Origin: Diphasiastrum complanatum
Taxonomy: Eukaryota > Streptophyta > Lycopodiopsida > Lycopodiales > Lycopodiaceae
Reading direction: 5' to 3'
Length of the DNA stretch: 64,000 bases
Assembly (NCBI GenBank): GCA_029204225.1
Contig: CM055092.1
Coordinates: 47,378,777-47,442,776 of the forward strand
The notes under the pieces are model-generated. The model did not search any database. It saw only the letters and a program-made list of their open reading frames with translations, and was not told where the DNA came from. Of this stretch, positions 1-12,123 are shown piece after piece. Both the position numbers and the translations under genes were made by a program. Position 1 is the stretch's first letter. Each line of letters opens with the position of its first letter.

Positions 1-198
1 AAGCTCCTTTGTGAATCGCGCTATTCAAAATCCTCATAAGAGCGATGATAGCATTGCATGAATGATGGAAGCCTCATAATCTTTCAAATGTCCCTCCAAA
101 TTTTTCCTTACAAACTAAACTAACTAAAGAATGTTTGGGGGATTAGTGAGGGTAACAAGTGATTATATCTTTTCTCTTTAGCAGGCATGGACAATTGT

Positions 199-332
199 GC
201 ATCTACGTTAGTCATACGGTACTTAAGCAAGAAGACTTAAAGCAGATTAGAAAACTTAAACAACGGATGCTAACAAGAGAACCTCAAGGCGGCAGCTTTG
301 CATCTACAATAGTCATACGGTACTTAAGAGCA
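199..332. repeat. 33-bp direct repeat pair
   Basis: Two near-identical copies of about 33 bp (199-232 and 299-332) share the core CATACGGTACTTAAG and lie 100 bp apart, downstream of the minus-strand gene at 422-1309. The sequence between them is not repeated. It looks like a local duplication with no function I can assign. Confidence 0.7.
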
Positions 333-421
333 ACTAAAGATGCACATTCCGTAGCATAATTGCATAAAGGGAAACTAATAAGAGGTATGAAAAGTGTAGC
401 AGGTACAATGTTCCGGATGAC

Positions 422-1309
422 TTACAAATTTAAATGTTGATATTTTGCTCGCTTATTGTGAACTTTTTTCAGCACTCTGGATATTGCTTGACCTGCAGGC
501 TTCTGTGACTGGGATTGTTGTAAGCCTTCGCCGTCATTGACATCAATCTCAAAATATCGAGAATCCTGTGAGTCTAACATCCTCAAAGATTCCATACCAA
601 GAACGTTCAATTCTTCTTTTAGCTCCTGATCGACACTTACAGTGTAATCTAAAACCCCTACACCAGAGTTCAAAAGAACTCCCAAACTAGTTCCTGTTTC
701 ATCCTTTTGTAAGGAATCGAATTCTGTGGACGTCACCTTTGAGAAAGAATTTCTTCGATCATCCATGTAAACCATCCCGTCTATATCTTTAGCATTGTAA
801 GTAGAGGCACAACCATATCTATCAGGGGATATTGAGTGCAGAGGGCCAACATCCGGACTCACGTCTGTGCCGCAAGCAGTTGTAAGAAAATGATGGTTGG
901 CATAAAATGGGGAAGAGAAATACCCAAAGCAGGATGATGCCGCCTCAAATCCATCAGAGATGGGGAAAAGCAGAGGCGAAGCAAGGGCATCAATCTCCAT
1001 ATGCTGCATTTCCTGAATACTCATCACTCTAGAGTCATCTTGCGAGGCACTAGGGTTGAAAGATTCTTGCAAAGAACCCTGAACTGCGCTATCCCTCAAA
1101 AGGTTTGCCAACACAGCAGACACTTCAACATCATCACCACCGGCAAAACTGCCCTGGATCGCGACATTCTCACCGCTGCCACGCGCTGCGGCATACGTGC
1201 TGCCAAGCCCAGGCCGCTGCTCACACATCAACGCCAAAATCTGCTGTTCCACCGGGCGGCCGTGAAGCCTCCAAACTCTTCCGGAATCAGATCCACCCGC
1301 TGCCGCCAT
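422..1309 (-). CDS. Hypothetical host protein, 295 codons
   Basis: This is a long uninterrupted minus-strand frame that I do not recognise. I chose the ATG at 1309 because it sits in a good plant start context (ATGGCGGC, Ala-rich MAAAGG start); the frame is open further upstream but only with a GTG. The protein starts Ala/Gly-rich, has a Ser- and acidic-rich middle, and ends in a basic stretch (KKVHNKRAK). No transmembrane helix or catalytic motif is visible. It has no retroelement motifs, its codon use is unlike the AT-rich surroundings, and a GA-rich leader and promoter-like region lie just upstream, so it is probably a real host gene. The stop TAA at 422-424 lies inside a good splice-donor sequence (GTAAGT, read on the minus strand from 425). 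The reading may therefore be a first exon that continues beyond the left edge of the window. Confidence 0.6.
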   Translation of the reverse strand: MAAAGGSDSGRVWRLHGRPVEQQILALMCEQRPGLGSTYAAARGSGENVAIQGSFAGGDDVEVSAVLANLLRDSAVQGSLQESFNPSASQDDSRVMSIQEMQHMEIDALASPLLFPISDGFEAASSCFGYFSSPFYANHHFLTTACGTDVSPDVGPLHSISPDRYGCASTYNAKDIDGMVYMDDRRNSFSKVTSTEFDSLQKDETGTSLGVLLNSGVGVLDYTVSVDQELKEELNVLGMESLRMLDSQDSRYFEIDVNDGEGLQQSQSQKPAGQAISRVLKKVHNKRAKYQHLNL

Positions 1310-1593
1310 TCCGCACCTTACCGATCCAACTTCCAAAGGCAGGATACATGCAAGTCGCTGCACCAAAACCCTAATCACAGAAAAGCGAGCTCCAGAGAGC
1401 ACGGATTTTCAAGGCGATTGAACAGATTGATTGTATAATGGATGCGATCCCGAGATCAGGAAAGACGAGCGATCAAAGGAAGGGGATGCGAGGCAAGAGA
1501 AGAGGTGCAGGAGCAGGATCGCGTGAGAGAGAAAGCGAATGAAGAGGAGAAAGAGAGAGAGAAGAGAAGGCGCTCGATCGATCGATCGATCGG

Positions 1594-1625
<32 letters not shown>

Positions 1626-1990
1626 AATAAGAAGTGAGCCCGACGATGGCCCTAATGACACTATTACCTACCCTCTGACGACTAGATACTTGACACGTGT
1701 CCATGATCCACGTGGAGGATTCTCAATAGCCCAAACTGATGCAACGTGGCAAACGCTAGATGGATCCAAAGGCGGCGGCATCAAAGTCTGACGTGCCTTT
1801 AGGGTACCGAAAGCGGAGAGGCCGATATAGCTTAATGGATCATGCACCCGCTCACTTGGATGCTCGACACGAGTCTAGCCTGGCGACGTGGACGTATCTC
1901 AATGGTTCAGCACGGCAACGTGGCAAAATCTAAATGCCTCTAAAAATATCCATTGGTGGCGAGCTTAAAGCCCTAGTGTGCCTTTAAGGT
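1310..1990 (-). promoter_or_regulatory. Leader and promoter with ACGTG cluster
   Basis: This region lies upstream of the minus-strand gene. It holds two perfect G-box cores (CACGTG at 1694-1699, CCACGTGG at 1708-1715) and further ACGTG cores near 1743, 1790, 1887 and 1918. bZIP and bHLH factors bind such sites, and clustered ACGTG motifs are typical of abscisic-acid-responsive promoters. The GA/CT tract at 1593-1621 would lie in the 5' leader or core promoter. I assigned no TATA box or start site. The role in regulating this gene is inferred from position. Confidence 0.5.
1574..1621. repeat. (GATC)n and (GA)n microsatellite
   Basis: A short GATC tandem run (1574-1591) is followed by about 14 GA units. 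It lies in the leader of the minus-strand gene, where GA/CT tracts are common in plants. Confidence 0.9.
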
Positions 1991-3220
1991 GGGGGGGCAG
2001 GCTAAAGGGTCAAAAGCCAGGGAGGGTGCCTTGCCTCCAAAAAGAAGGGTAAATGGCCATATGAGTCCTTTTTTTTCTAGAGTCCCAACTGATTTTGATC
2101 CGGATTTTTTACACCAATTGGTTCTGACATTACACTTTCTTTTTATAATTGATACTAACGAGGTATGAATATAACTATGCTTACAAATTGGTGGCTAGTA
2201 TCAACCGACCTGGGTATTGCAAGCCAAGTATAAACCTCGGTATAAGTATATAATTTGAATCTAAAATCTCCAATTTTTTTAAGAGAATTATGCATTTAAT
2301 CAAAAGCATGACCTCTTTAAATGCAATATGCATATGATTTGAAAGGCCATTACTTTATTGGTGCCCATCCAATGTAATTGGGGCACCAGGAATATAATTT
2401 TTTTACATATGTAAATTTTAGATATCATGGAAAAATGAATACCATGTTGTTACTTTTTTTCAATATGAGTATTATAGCTGGGCTAAAACTAGGCTTGTAG
2501 TCGGCCTATTATCAAAGAATCATATATCAATAGGACATAATCTTTGATACCCATGTTGATGCTAGTCGGTGTACCTATATAGCCGCGCAACAGTAGCGCC
2601 TACCACCGTACCTCCTTTTCGTTGATTGGTTTTGCCTCGACTAATCACAAGGAAAAACGAGCCACTTGACTTTACCTAGACATTGTCCATTATCTTGCTT
2701 TGCATATTAAGAGGCATTAGAGGCATAATTGAGGCCAAGATTCTACAACTTGATTCAAGTGATCATCAGTGATGTTTGTCGATGATCACCAATGAACCTG
2801 AGTACTCTTTTGCTAGCATGTGGCCACACTCAAATGCAATCTCTCGCAACCACCACAAACTAATATATTTGCATCGAGTAGGAGACACGTCAATTGGCCT
2901 AGAGGTCTTCCTCCAACACTAAACTCTACGGCCTATATGGAGGTTGGCATAAAGGCATTCTTCAACATGTGGCCAAGGAGAGAGAAGGCTTACCCATATG
3001 CATCAAAATTGTCGTGAACTTCCAACGAGTTAGCCACTATGAATGTGTGAAAGCTTGTCATAAGACTTGGTTTGTGGATGTGAAAGAAAATCAATTTCTA
3101 GATTAGCACGTTGATGAACTTAGCCTACAATTAACCTATTTGAATTCATTGTAAGCAGGATGTGCCAAGTGCATGTGTTTGGAACCAACATGACATTCAA
3201 ATTCCCAAATAATCATGTAA

Positions 3221-3224
<4 letters not shown>

Positions 3225-3297
<73 letters not shown>
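3225..3297. repeat. (GA)n tract joined to a run of about 30 G
   Basis: About 22 GA units pass directly into an uninterrupted G run at 3268-3297. The run could form a quadruplex, or it could be a base-calling artefact at the repeat. Confidence 0.9.
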
Positions 3298-3298
<1 letters not shown>

Positions 3299-3498
3299 AC
3301 ACATGTGCCACATTATTCATGGATGGGCCAACACTTTTAAAAGTGCAATATTGTGAACTTGTGCTTTTGGCTCAATTGTTATGGTTACAATGGTTTTCAT
3401 ATGTGGGAGATAAGATTGACATTTCCTTTTTGCTCGTTGGTTAAGGATCTAACTCTAATTCAGTCAATTCTTAGACATTGTGCATACCAAAGAATCAC

Positions 3499-3501
<3 letters not shown>

Positions 3502-3590
<89 letters not shown>
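3502..3590. repeat. (GA)n microsatellite
   Basis: About 44 perfect GA units. Open frames reading Arg-Glu or Ser-Leu through it are artefacts of the repeat. Confidence 0.95.
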
Positions 3591-3593
<3 letters not shown>

Positions 3594-4984
3594 CATAAAT
3601 AGATAAGAATATGGGCAAGGAAGTTAGCTGTAGGCAAGCTCCAAAGGTTATGAGTAGTTTTGGCAAATGTGAACTCAATGATACAACTAGGAACCAGTGG
3701 GACTTGACAGTTCTTTGCTTGGCAAAACTCAAAAACAAATTGATTATCAGTGTCACAAATCTCTTGTGAAAAGGTTTCTAGTTGAGAAGCACTATCCTCA
3801 TCTGATTCTTCAATAAAAATCAAAGGATGTGGAGAAAGAGGTGTATCAATGATAGGGGAATGTGACTTGGCAAAAACATCATTATATTCTTTCTCAAGGC
3901 AAAAGAAAACATTGCGATAATGTGAGAGTAACACATTTCACATAGTCCCCCTTGACAAAGCAAGACCAAACCTTTTGAACCCTTTGTTTTATAGCATAAC
4001 AGGTTATAAAGAAGCTGCATGAAATCTTACAATACAAACGACAATAAAATGATACAAGTTTTAAGAAGTTCAACTGTTACTTGCCATCATCCCAACACAA
4101 AACCACGTGAGTTAGTATGTGAGGAAGACATGTGTCGTAATTGAGCATCAATTGTTATCCATGTCTGAAACAAGACTCGGTACATGACACCTTGGATAGC
4201 AAAGTACAACATTTAGTCCAATCTTTCTTACCAACACTATCGAGATAGCAATACATACTGCCCTAGCGCAACTGTATGAGGGCATACCCCATACTAATCA
4301 GTGTGAGGGCAAGAAACCGTATAATAAATGCTAATACACAAAAGCGTGGATAGAAATATGTGAGTAACATATGTGGGTTCTTGAGGAATCTGCCAGGTAA
4401 GAATGTGTTTATGTACTGGGTCATAGTGAGATTATTCTCATATGTGCATGATTAATCTTGTATGAATCTACTGTGTAATCCTAGTTACTAAGGTTATCTG
4501 GTGCACTTAACCTAGTCGGTGAACATGAATATATGATCAAGTATTGTTTTGACAGATACTTGCAGAGTTAACAAATCTTTGTATGGAAGATTTATGGATT
4601 AACTTATAAATGATTTGGGTAAGTATCTAATGTGGTGTCATACTAGTTTAATTGAATTCTTCACCTAGACATTTGAGATTTTTGAATCATTGGCAATTAA
4701 CTTGAGTAGTTGATTACTCCAGGATGAAGTTAATTGGTAAAACGGTCATTGTGATGTGGATTCACCGGAGACTGATGGTTTTTGAATTATATTGCTTGTA
4801 AGACGCATAATTAGTCTTGCACTTCAGTAAAAGAATCATGTTTTGAAAGTATTCCTAAATCCAGTATTTTTTTAATGGAAAGATTTTTAGAATGACTCTT
4901 ACTTTTTTTGAGTTATGTTAGACATATGCTCTAGTATCCTATAAATGATTAAGTATGGTTTGGATTTCAGGAAATTATGATTAA

Positions 4985-6540
4985 CAAATCATATGCCAGC
5001 CTCTTAAGTATTTTTGTATGTTGATCTTCAAGGGAGAAAAGCTCGATGGGCTGAATTGATGCAAGAATTTGATCATGAAATCCGTTACATAAGAGACAGT
5101 TGTAATCAAGTTGCAGATGCTCTTAGTTGTATCGATGAATTGAACGAGTTGTCATCCACCCAGATTTCTATGGATCCATATCTTTCGCTGAGAGGAAAAT
5201 ATGAATTAGATTCTCATTTTGGTCACATTTGGAACATTGTTCATGTTGGAAGAAATGTGGACAGTGTCAGAAACACAGGGGACTCAACTAACTAAAAAAG
5301 ATAAGAAGATTGTAGAACAGTTCACCATTCGAGATGGATTACTATTTCAGAATGGAAAAGTTTGTGTACTTGGGGATGATGAGCTCAAACGTAAGATTTT
5401 GTTTGAATGTCATGACATACTCTGTGTAGGACATCCCGGTATACACAGGACTCTGGACTTGGCTGGTGGTTTGTTGCATCCGTTAGATATCCCAGATAAG
5501 AAATGGGAAAGCATATCTATGGAATTTGTATTTGGACTTCCAAAGACCCAACGGTAAAATGATTCTATTTGGGTTGTAATGGATCGGTTAACTAAGTTAG
5601 CTGCATTCATACTAGTCAAGTCAACTATAAAGGTTAGCCCAGATCTTTGTTGAAAGATTATTTCAGTTGTATGGTATGTCAAGTGACATTGTTAATGATA
5701 GAGATCCTAAGTACACATGTCACTTTTGGTCAGCAGTATTCCATAAACGTGAAACTTCTTTGAGTTTAAGTTCTTCTGGTCATCCTAAATCAGATGGCCA
5801 GACAGAAAGGACTAATCAAACTATGGGAGATATTTTGAGAATGTATGTTTCACAGACAATCTCATTGGGAAGATTATCTCCCACTGGTTGAGTTTTGCAT
5901 ATAATAGTAGAAAACATTTTTGCTATAGCTTACAGTCCTTTTATGAAAACCTAGATCTCCAGTAAATGTTGAGCCAAAGTCTGTTAAGATCCATAAGGTT
6001 GCTGATTTTTTTGCATGATATGCAAGAGATGTTGCAAGTGGCTAAAGATAGTATCCGTAGTGCTCAAGATAGAGCTAAACACTATACCGATCTTAAGAGA
6101 TCTCCAAGAGATTTTAAAGTTGCTGATTGGGTATATCTTAGGAGTCCAAAAGACTCTAAGATGTTACGTACAGGGAAGCATTATAAGTTGTCTACCCGTT
6201 ATTGTGGACCTTTCAGGATTGTACGTAGAATTGGTTCTTTGGCGTATGAACTTGATCTTTGAGGAAAATCGCATGCACACCCAGAATTTCATGTAAGTCA
6301 TTTGAATCTAAGTTTACATGATGGTGATACAGTTGGATCAGATGATGATTTATCCCATTTGGGAGATTTGTGCTTAGTGTACCTTTGGAACCTGAGAAAG
6401 TGCTCAGAACCAGAGATAAATAATTGAGAAATCGCTCTATCTCTAAGTGCTTAATTCGGTGGAAGGGTCGTACCGAGGATGATGATTCGTGGGAGAAAGT
6501 TGATAGCATAAAGAAAAATTTCTCGAAGTTTAGTTTCTAA
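4985..6540 (+). pseudogene. Ty3/gypsy pol 3' end (RNase H, integrase, chromodomain-like)
   Basis: Several frames read in order as the end of a Ty3/gypsy polyprotein. The RNase H tail (RYIRDSCNQVADALS, about 5070-5130) comes first, then the integrase zinc-finger half (CHDILCVGHPGIHRT, about 5410), the core start (KKWESISMEFVFGLP, about 5500; Glu where the family has the first catalytic Asp), and the later core (IVNDRDPKYTCHFW and SDGQTERTNQ, 5690-5820). The integrase C-terminus follows (LSTRYCGPFRIVRRIGSLAYEL), then a chromodomain-like end (CLIRWKGRTEDDDSWEKVDS, near 6450). The zinc finger's Cys half and part of the core are missing, and stops and frameshifts separate the blocks, so the copy is dead. 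A polypurine tract and LTR follow. Confidence 0.85.
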
Positions 6541-6556
6541 GGGATAGAAACAGTTT

Positions 6557-6569
6557 AAGGAGGGAAGAA
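6557..6569 (+). other. Polypurine tract of the gypsy element
   Basis: AAGGAGGGAAGAA lies just after the gypsy stop codon and directly before TGTTATGTCC, which is taken as the LTR start. This is the plus-strand priming site position for an LTR retrotransposon. Confidence 0.7.
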
Positions 6570-7250
6570 TGTTATGTCCATGACCAGTACATAGGCATGT
6601 GCATGATTATGAACTATGTTATCACTCTCATGGGAACGAATCTCCGCGTGACAACATGTTAATCATCTTCATCTCCTTTGATGCTTGATGTGCTTGGATC
6701 TAGGGTTGAAGGTAGATAGGAAATACCCGCTACAATTTTGGTGTCGATGCTTGGGAGATACTCCAGTTTTTCATTTTCAACATGTTTTTTATCCATGGAT
6801 GGATAGTTAGCTTGCATTTAGGCATCTTGTCTTGGCATAATAGTGTTAAATTTGCATTTTAGGGCTAGTTTGGGAGGGATTTTGCTTAATTTGTGCCGAT
6901 TTTTTGCTTGAAAATTGTTTTAATTGTTGAGCAGAGGAATTTAGATAGATCACCATTCCTAAGATCCATTTGGATATGAAGAAAACAGAGAAACCAAAAA
7001 ATTGTTCATTTTTGCTATTTTGGTGACAAAAGAGACAAAATTTTCATCAGTCACTGATAAATTTTTGTTTCTTTGCATTAACCTTTGCCTAAATGTAGGC
7101 AGTACCGCCATGACACAGTGAAGCTACAATTTGAAAGGCGACAATTACTTCCCAACCAATTTCCAAAAATTAAACAAAAGCCACCAAAAAAATTGAAAAA
7201 ATCTCTAAAAACGGGAAAAATATTGAAAATTATCCTTCGCATGGTCTACT
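6570..7250 (+). repeat. Gypsy 3' LTR, left part (split by copia)
   Basis: The LTR starts with TGTTATGTCC after the polypurine tract and is cut at 7250 by the insertion of the copia element. Its remainder resumes at 14353 after the 5-bp target duplication CTACT. Confidence 0.6.
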
Positions 7251-9039
7251 TGTTGGGAGAAAGAGGGAGAATAAGAGGTTGTCGTGTGTGAGAAATGAAA
7301 ATAGCTCTAAAATGAAAGATGAACATGAACAAGAAATGAAACTCGACGAAAAGTGTTCGTTCACAGCGGAGTGAGCTATATGACTCTTTCCCTAAGCATG
7401 ACTATGCCTATCAGAATGAACAGAACGTTAGTGATGGAAATCACGATCGCTCTGATTATGTAGCCAAACATTTGTTAATAAAGAACCAGAAGAATTAGCT
7501 ATCACAAATGATTCGCGAAGAGAGAGACTAGCTTGATGTGAAAGATTTCAGATCCTTAAGATCCAATCTACTTGAATGATCTTTGGTTAGAAAGAGAAAT
7601 ACACTATCAATTTCACCAATGTAGAAAAATCAGCATCTACACACAATTTGAGATGCAAACACTAATAGAACTTGATCAAACTTGAATGAAATGATTATGT
7701 ACTGTTGTTGTCCGTACAAAACCAGCAAGCTACTGTATTTCACACGTGTGGATCCAAAAATAGCAAATATAGATCATTCTACACATAGAATTGCAAGCAA
7801 TCACCAAGATAGTGCACCAATGGATAGTAGAACCCAAGAGAACCATGTATAAGCATGAAATGAGATAGAGAAGAGAGAAGATGACTCTCTCCACGAGTTA
7901 CATCCTTTTATAGCAGGTCCAAACCCTATTTGGCCACTTGGCTTTCCCACCAAAATGCTAACCCTACCAATTGTGGGTCTAGATTCAATGTACCCAACTT
8001 ATTCAAATTGAATCTACTCAAACTCGCATTCTATCTTTCCCACACTTTCAAAAAGTGTTTATTCAAATGAAACTTAGACTAATGAACTTTGAAAAGTCAA
8101 CCTCTAAGTCTAAAACAAGTTTTGGCCTCAATATGCCAAATATGGAAATATTGCAAAATGTGATGAAACTAGTTGAATCTTTCACACTCGACTGATAATT
8201 AGTTGCGAATGATTCGTGAAAGACAAGACCAAAATGAGCAACTGAAAAAGTCAGACAGAAGGAATAATAAGCATAGCAATACTGACACAGATCTGAACGC
8301 AACCCAAAGAGTTGTTATCAAATTTAAGTATATCAAATATACATGTCAATAATGCGGTAGAGCACAAGACGATAGCGGACGAAACCGCGTGCTCTACAAA
8401 GCTGATTCAATCTGTAAAAGGAATGAGACCTTATTACTGACAGTAAAGAATCAATGCATAGAGCATCTACTTTTGTCTATCTCTGATAAGCTTCTGATGC
8501 TAAGTTTACACACAATTGATCTTTAATCTCTTAATCAATGATCTCTGATCAATCAATCTCGTCCCACCAAATACTAAATGGTATCCAGTATATATACACA
8601 ATATTACAAGTGTGCAGATGAAGAAAGTACAAAGTGGATGTGTTGTCTGTAGGAGATCGTGGGTGGCTACAATCGTTGTCCAGTCTATTAGCGTAGTTGC
8701 ATGGGGTGAGCGTGAAGAGGCCGCGACGTCAGCCTTCGCTAAACTGAACGTTGATGAAGATGCAAAAAATGTGACACTTTGATGAAATGCCTTAGGATAT
8801 GATTTACAAGGTGTCTTCGCTGTTCCTAGGGCACCTTCGGCATTTTGTAAGGCAGTGTCACCTTTTGCGCCTGTCACAAATCACGTGTAAAAACACAATG
8901 TCGCGTTTTTCGCCTTTTCTTTGCCTGTGAGAATTTGCATGTAAATGTGCAGACTGCGCGACAACGTGAGTAAATATGCAGCACGAATGGAGGCAGATTA
9001 AAAGTGGGATTTAAGAGAGTAGAGGAAATAAATCCAACA
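7251..9039 (-). repeat. Copia 3' LTR, 1789 bp
   Basis: Full-length LTR at the low-coordinate end. Relative to the partner LTR it carries an extra stretch of about 650 bp, roughly 7530-8190. It contains a block (about 8850-8950) matching, in opposite orientation, the 52-bp tandem repeat of the other copia LTR at 17554-18704. Confidence 0.9.
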
Positions 9040-9048
9040 CCCCTCCTT
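9040..9048 (-). other. Polypurine tract of the copia element
   Basis: On the minus strand AAGGAGGGG directly precedes the 3' LTR, as expected for second-strand priming. Confidence 0.85.
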
Positions 9049-9049
9049 A

Positions 9050-9866
9050 ATCTAGATCCGTGAATGCCTTGATCTTCAGACTGAGCAATGCACAAAATTT
9101 GTTGTGTGCATTAACACTTAATGCTTTCGTAAAAATATCTGCAACCATGTCCTGCATTCTGCAGTACGTTAAGCTCACCTCCTTGTTGAGAACTTTGCCC
9201 TTGATATAGTGATATCTGATTTCAATGTGCTTACTCCTAGAGTGAAATCTAGGGTTGGCTGAGAAGACAATAACACTCTGATTATCGCAAAATAAAACTG
9301 TAGGGCTGATGTACTGATGCAAATTAACAACTGACAGTAAATTTCTCAAAAAAAATGTTTCCTTAATAGATTGAGAAGCAGCAATGTATTCTGCTTATGT
9401 AGAAGAAAGTGCGATAGAGGTTTGCTTACGACTGTTCCATGAGATAGGACCGTCGTTGAAGAAGAATGTAAATCCATATGTGGATTTACGATTGTCTACA
9501 TCTCCTCCCCAGCTTCCATCAGAATAACCACTGAGCTGATGAAGATTGTCATTGTTGACATCTCCATAGCAGAAGAAACTTGTCCATGGTAGCTCGAATA
9601 TATCTCATGACTCGTATGAGAGCCTTCCAATGGGTAATGCCAAGATTAGCCATATATTGGCTAAGTGAGCTTACTACAAAGGAGATATATGGTCTTGTAC
9701 AGACCATTGCGTACACGAGAGATCCAAATATCGATCGATACGGATACTCTCTCATCTGCTCCTCTTCTTGCTTGGTCTGGGGACATTGGTCCTTTGACAA
9801 ATGCAGACCTGGAGCCATTGGTGAGTGAGCTAATTTACAATTTATTAAATTGTATCTATTAAGCAC
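9050..9866 (-). pseudogene. Copia RNase H region
   Basis: Two frames cover the C-terminal pol region: PYRSIFGSLVYAMVCTRPYI, at the start of the connection/RNase H region (about 9690-9760), and TVLFCDNQSVIVFSANPRFH with RSKHIEIRYHYIK and DMVADIFTKAL at the very end (9080-9300). CDNQS holds a catalytic Asp of the copia RNase H, and DIFTK is its conserved tail. Frames change and an in-frame stop interrupts the join near 9390. Confidence 0.88.
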
Positions 9867-9902
9867 ATTGTGAAAATACCTTTGTTGAGTGATGTTTTTC
9901 AG

Positions 9903-10832
9903 TCACTTTGCTCTGTCTCTATGGATCTGACTTCCCAGACAGAAGTGAGCTTCGCCCATATCAGTCATGTCGAACTCTGAAAACAACATCTGCTTAGCAT
10001 CCTTGACCAAATTGGTATTGTTGCTGAAGAGCAACGTATCATCCATGTATAAGGTGATAATGAAGGATTGTTGCACTAACTTGGAATAGACGTTGCAATC
10101 AACAGTGCTTGATTTGAATCCTTGTTCAATGAGGAATGTGTTGATCCTATGAAACCAAGCTTTGGCAGACTGTTTCAAGCCGTACAGTGCTTTGTGGAGT
10201 TTACAGACATGATTCTTCATACCTTCCAGAATGTATCCTTAGGGCTGGATCATGTAGATATCTTCTTGTATAGCTCCATTCAGATAGGCTATTTATACAT
10301 CAAGTTGATGCACTTCGAGGTCGGCAGCCACATCATAAGACAGGAGCATTCGGATCGACGAATGTTTGACTACTAGACTGAAAGTCTCGTTGTAGTCGAC
10401 GTTCGAGATCTGGGTGAATCCTCGTGCTACCAGTCTTGCTTTCCTTTGATCAGTTGCTTCGTTGGCATTGTATTTGATCTTAAAGATCCATTTGCAATCA
10501 ATGATGTTGCAGCCAATAGGAACTTTGACTAATGACCATGTCTGATTCTTGATCAGAGAGAAATACTCTCTGTCCATAGCTTCTCTCCAGAGATCAGAGT
10601 CTGGTTGGCTGAGTGCCTCTTCGACTGTCATCGGTTCTTGTATCAAGAGACATGCAGACTCAAGAGTATACCTTGTGGGCTGTGTGCGCACTCGGCTTGA
10701 TCTTCTGGGAGGATTCGACTGATGAACCACTCCTGGGACTTGTTTCTGGGTAGCAGCAACATCTTTGTCCGATTCGTTGTCTCGAAGTGGGTTGACAATA
10801 GAGACACATGAGCCAGAAGCTCGGACTATCAT
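9903..10832 (-). pseudogene. Copia reverse transcriptase region
   Basis: The first block (10832-10293) starts with the integrase-RT linker and reads into EPMTVEEALSQPDSDLWREA, WSLVKVPIGCNIIDCKWIFK and RKARLVARGFTQ, the hallmark start of copia RT. The second block (10220-9903) has HKALYGLKQSAKAWFHRI and the catalytic YMDD box in ITLYMDDTLLFSN. The frames are separated by a short broken stretch near 10220-10290. Order and motifs fit the family; function is lost. Confidence 0.92.
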
Positions 10833-10879
10833 GTCAATGGCAGGTGATGAAGTTTTTTCTGGAGCAATATCCTTGCCTT

Positions 10880-11833
10880 TGAGCTCGACAAACTAATCCT
10901 TGATAAAGACTGTATCCCGACTATACAAGATTTGTTGGGTATCAGGATCATACAACTTATAAGTATCATCAAATGAAGTATATCCGATCAGGATGGTCTT
11001 GAGACCTTGGAAGTCCAATTTCTTCCTCGTGTCTTTTGGGATCTACTCGTAGGCAATGCACCCAAACACTCTTAGATTCTTCAAAGAAGGCTTAGAGCCT
11101 GTCCACACCTCGTGGGGTGTCTTTCCTGAGAAGGCCTTGGTTGAACATCTATTCTGGACGTAAGCTGCAGTGGAGACAGCTTCAGCCTAGAATCTCTTGG
11201 GCAACGATGCATGTGCTAGCATACATTTGGCAGATTCAACCAGGGTACGATTCTTCCTTTCGGCTAAGCCATTAGACTGAGGACTATAAGGAGTGATGAA
11301 TTGCTGCTCAATGCCTTGGCTTTGGCAGTACTCCTTAAACTCGATAGAGATATATTCTCCACCGTTGTCTGACCTGAGGCCTTGATCGTCCTTCCAATCT
11401 CCTTCTCTACATGCTCCTTGAAGATTCTAAAGCAGTTGAAGGCTTCTGATTTCTTTTTTATAAAATACACCATAGTCCTTTTGGAAAATTCATCAATAAA
11501 GGTTATAAAATACTTGGCATCCTTCAGCGGATTTTTCATCGGCCCACAAATATCTGAATGTACAACATCTAGCAATCCTCTAGCAATATGCTGATGGCTT
11601 GATTTAAATGGTTTCCTAGTCTGTTTACCAACTAGACACTCTTGACAGATAGGTAACTCGACTTTTTTGCGAGGATAGTCGAGATCAAGAACAATAGATT
11701 GTCTAGACATTTGTTGTACAACAACATGATTTAAATGACCAAGTCTATAATGCCAAAGTAAACCTTTATTTGCATGAATAGAAGTACTGAGAGCCTGACT
11801 AGAGGCAAAAAAACAATTATATAATTTATACAA
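10880..11833 (-). pseudogene. Copia GAG-pre-integrase and integrase region
   Basis: Starting near 11750 the minus strand reads WHYRLGHLNHVVVQQMS (His half of the integrase zinc finger), CQECLVGKQTRKPF (Cys half), then the core block VVHSDICGPM and FITFIDEFSKRTMVYF with two catalytic Asp residues. After a frameshift near 11390 it continues as integrase C-terminal sequence (KTPHEVWTGSKPS, LRVFGCIAYE, KKLDFQGLKTI) with in-frame stops near 11045 and 10895. The protease should lie between this block and gag but is not readable as one frame. Confidence 0.88.
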
Positions 11834-12123
11834 GTATCCATGTCTATCCGAGTGCTAAGGTCTTGCCTGTCCTATCAACTACTTTACACTGATCACATTC
11901 AAAGTCTACTCTATGTCCTAGATCTATAATTCTGCTTACATAGAGCAGATTTGTAAATAAATTTGGTACATACAGAACTTTAGAGAGTAGCTTAGACTGA
12001 TCATTTGCAAAGCTTAATCTTACAGTGCCTTGACCTTTAATAGCTTGTGTGCTATTGTCACCTAGGTGGCCATATTTTTGGGTACTGTAAGGTTATAGGA
12101 CTCGAAACAGCCAATGAGGCTAA

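Larger units (their letters stand above)
1991..4984. other. Intergenic DNA with microsatellites
   Basis: This is AT-rich sequence with only short open frames. Apart from the two GA repeats listed separately I see no gene, LTR or structured RNA. The short frames lack recognisable motifs. Confidence 0.5.

Noticed and set aside
1001-1438. Plus-strand frames opposite the left gene
   Set aside because: They are antisense shadows of the minus-strand frame, with Arg/His-rich composition and no motif.
7251-9039. Minus-strand frame at 8506-8877 as a small membrane protein
   Set aside because: It lies wholly inside a copia LTR and recurs in the partner LTR at 13879-14190, so it is LTR sequence.
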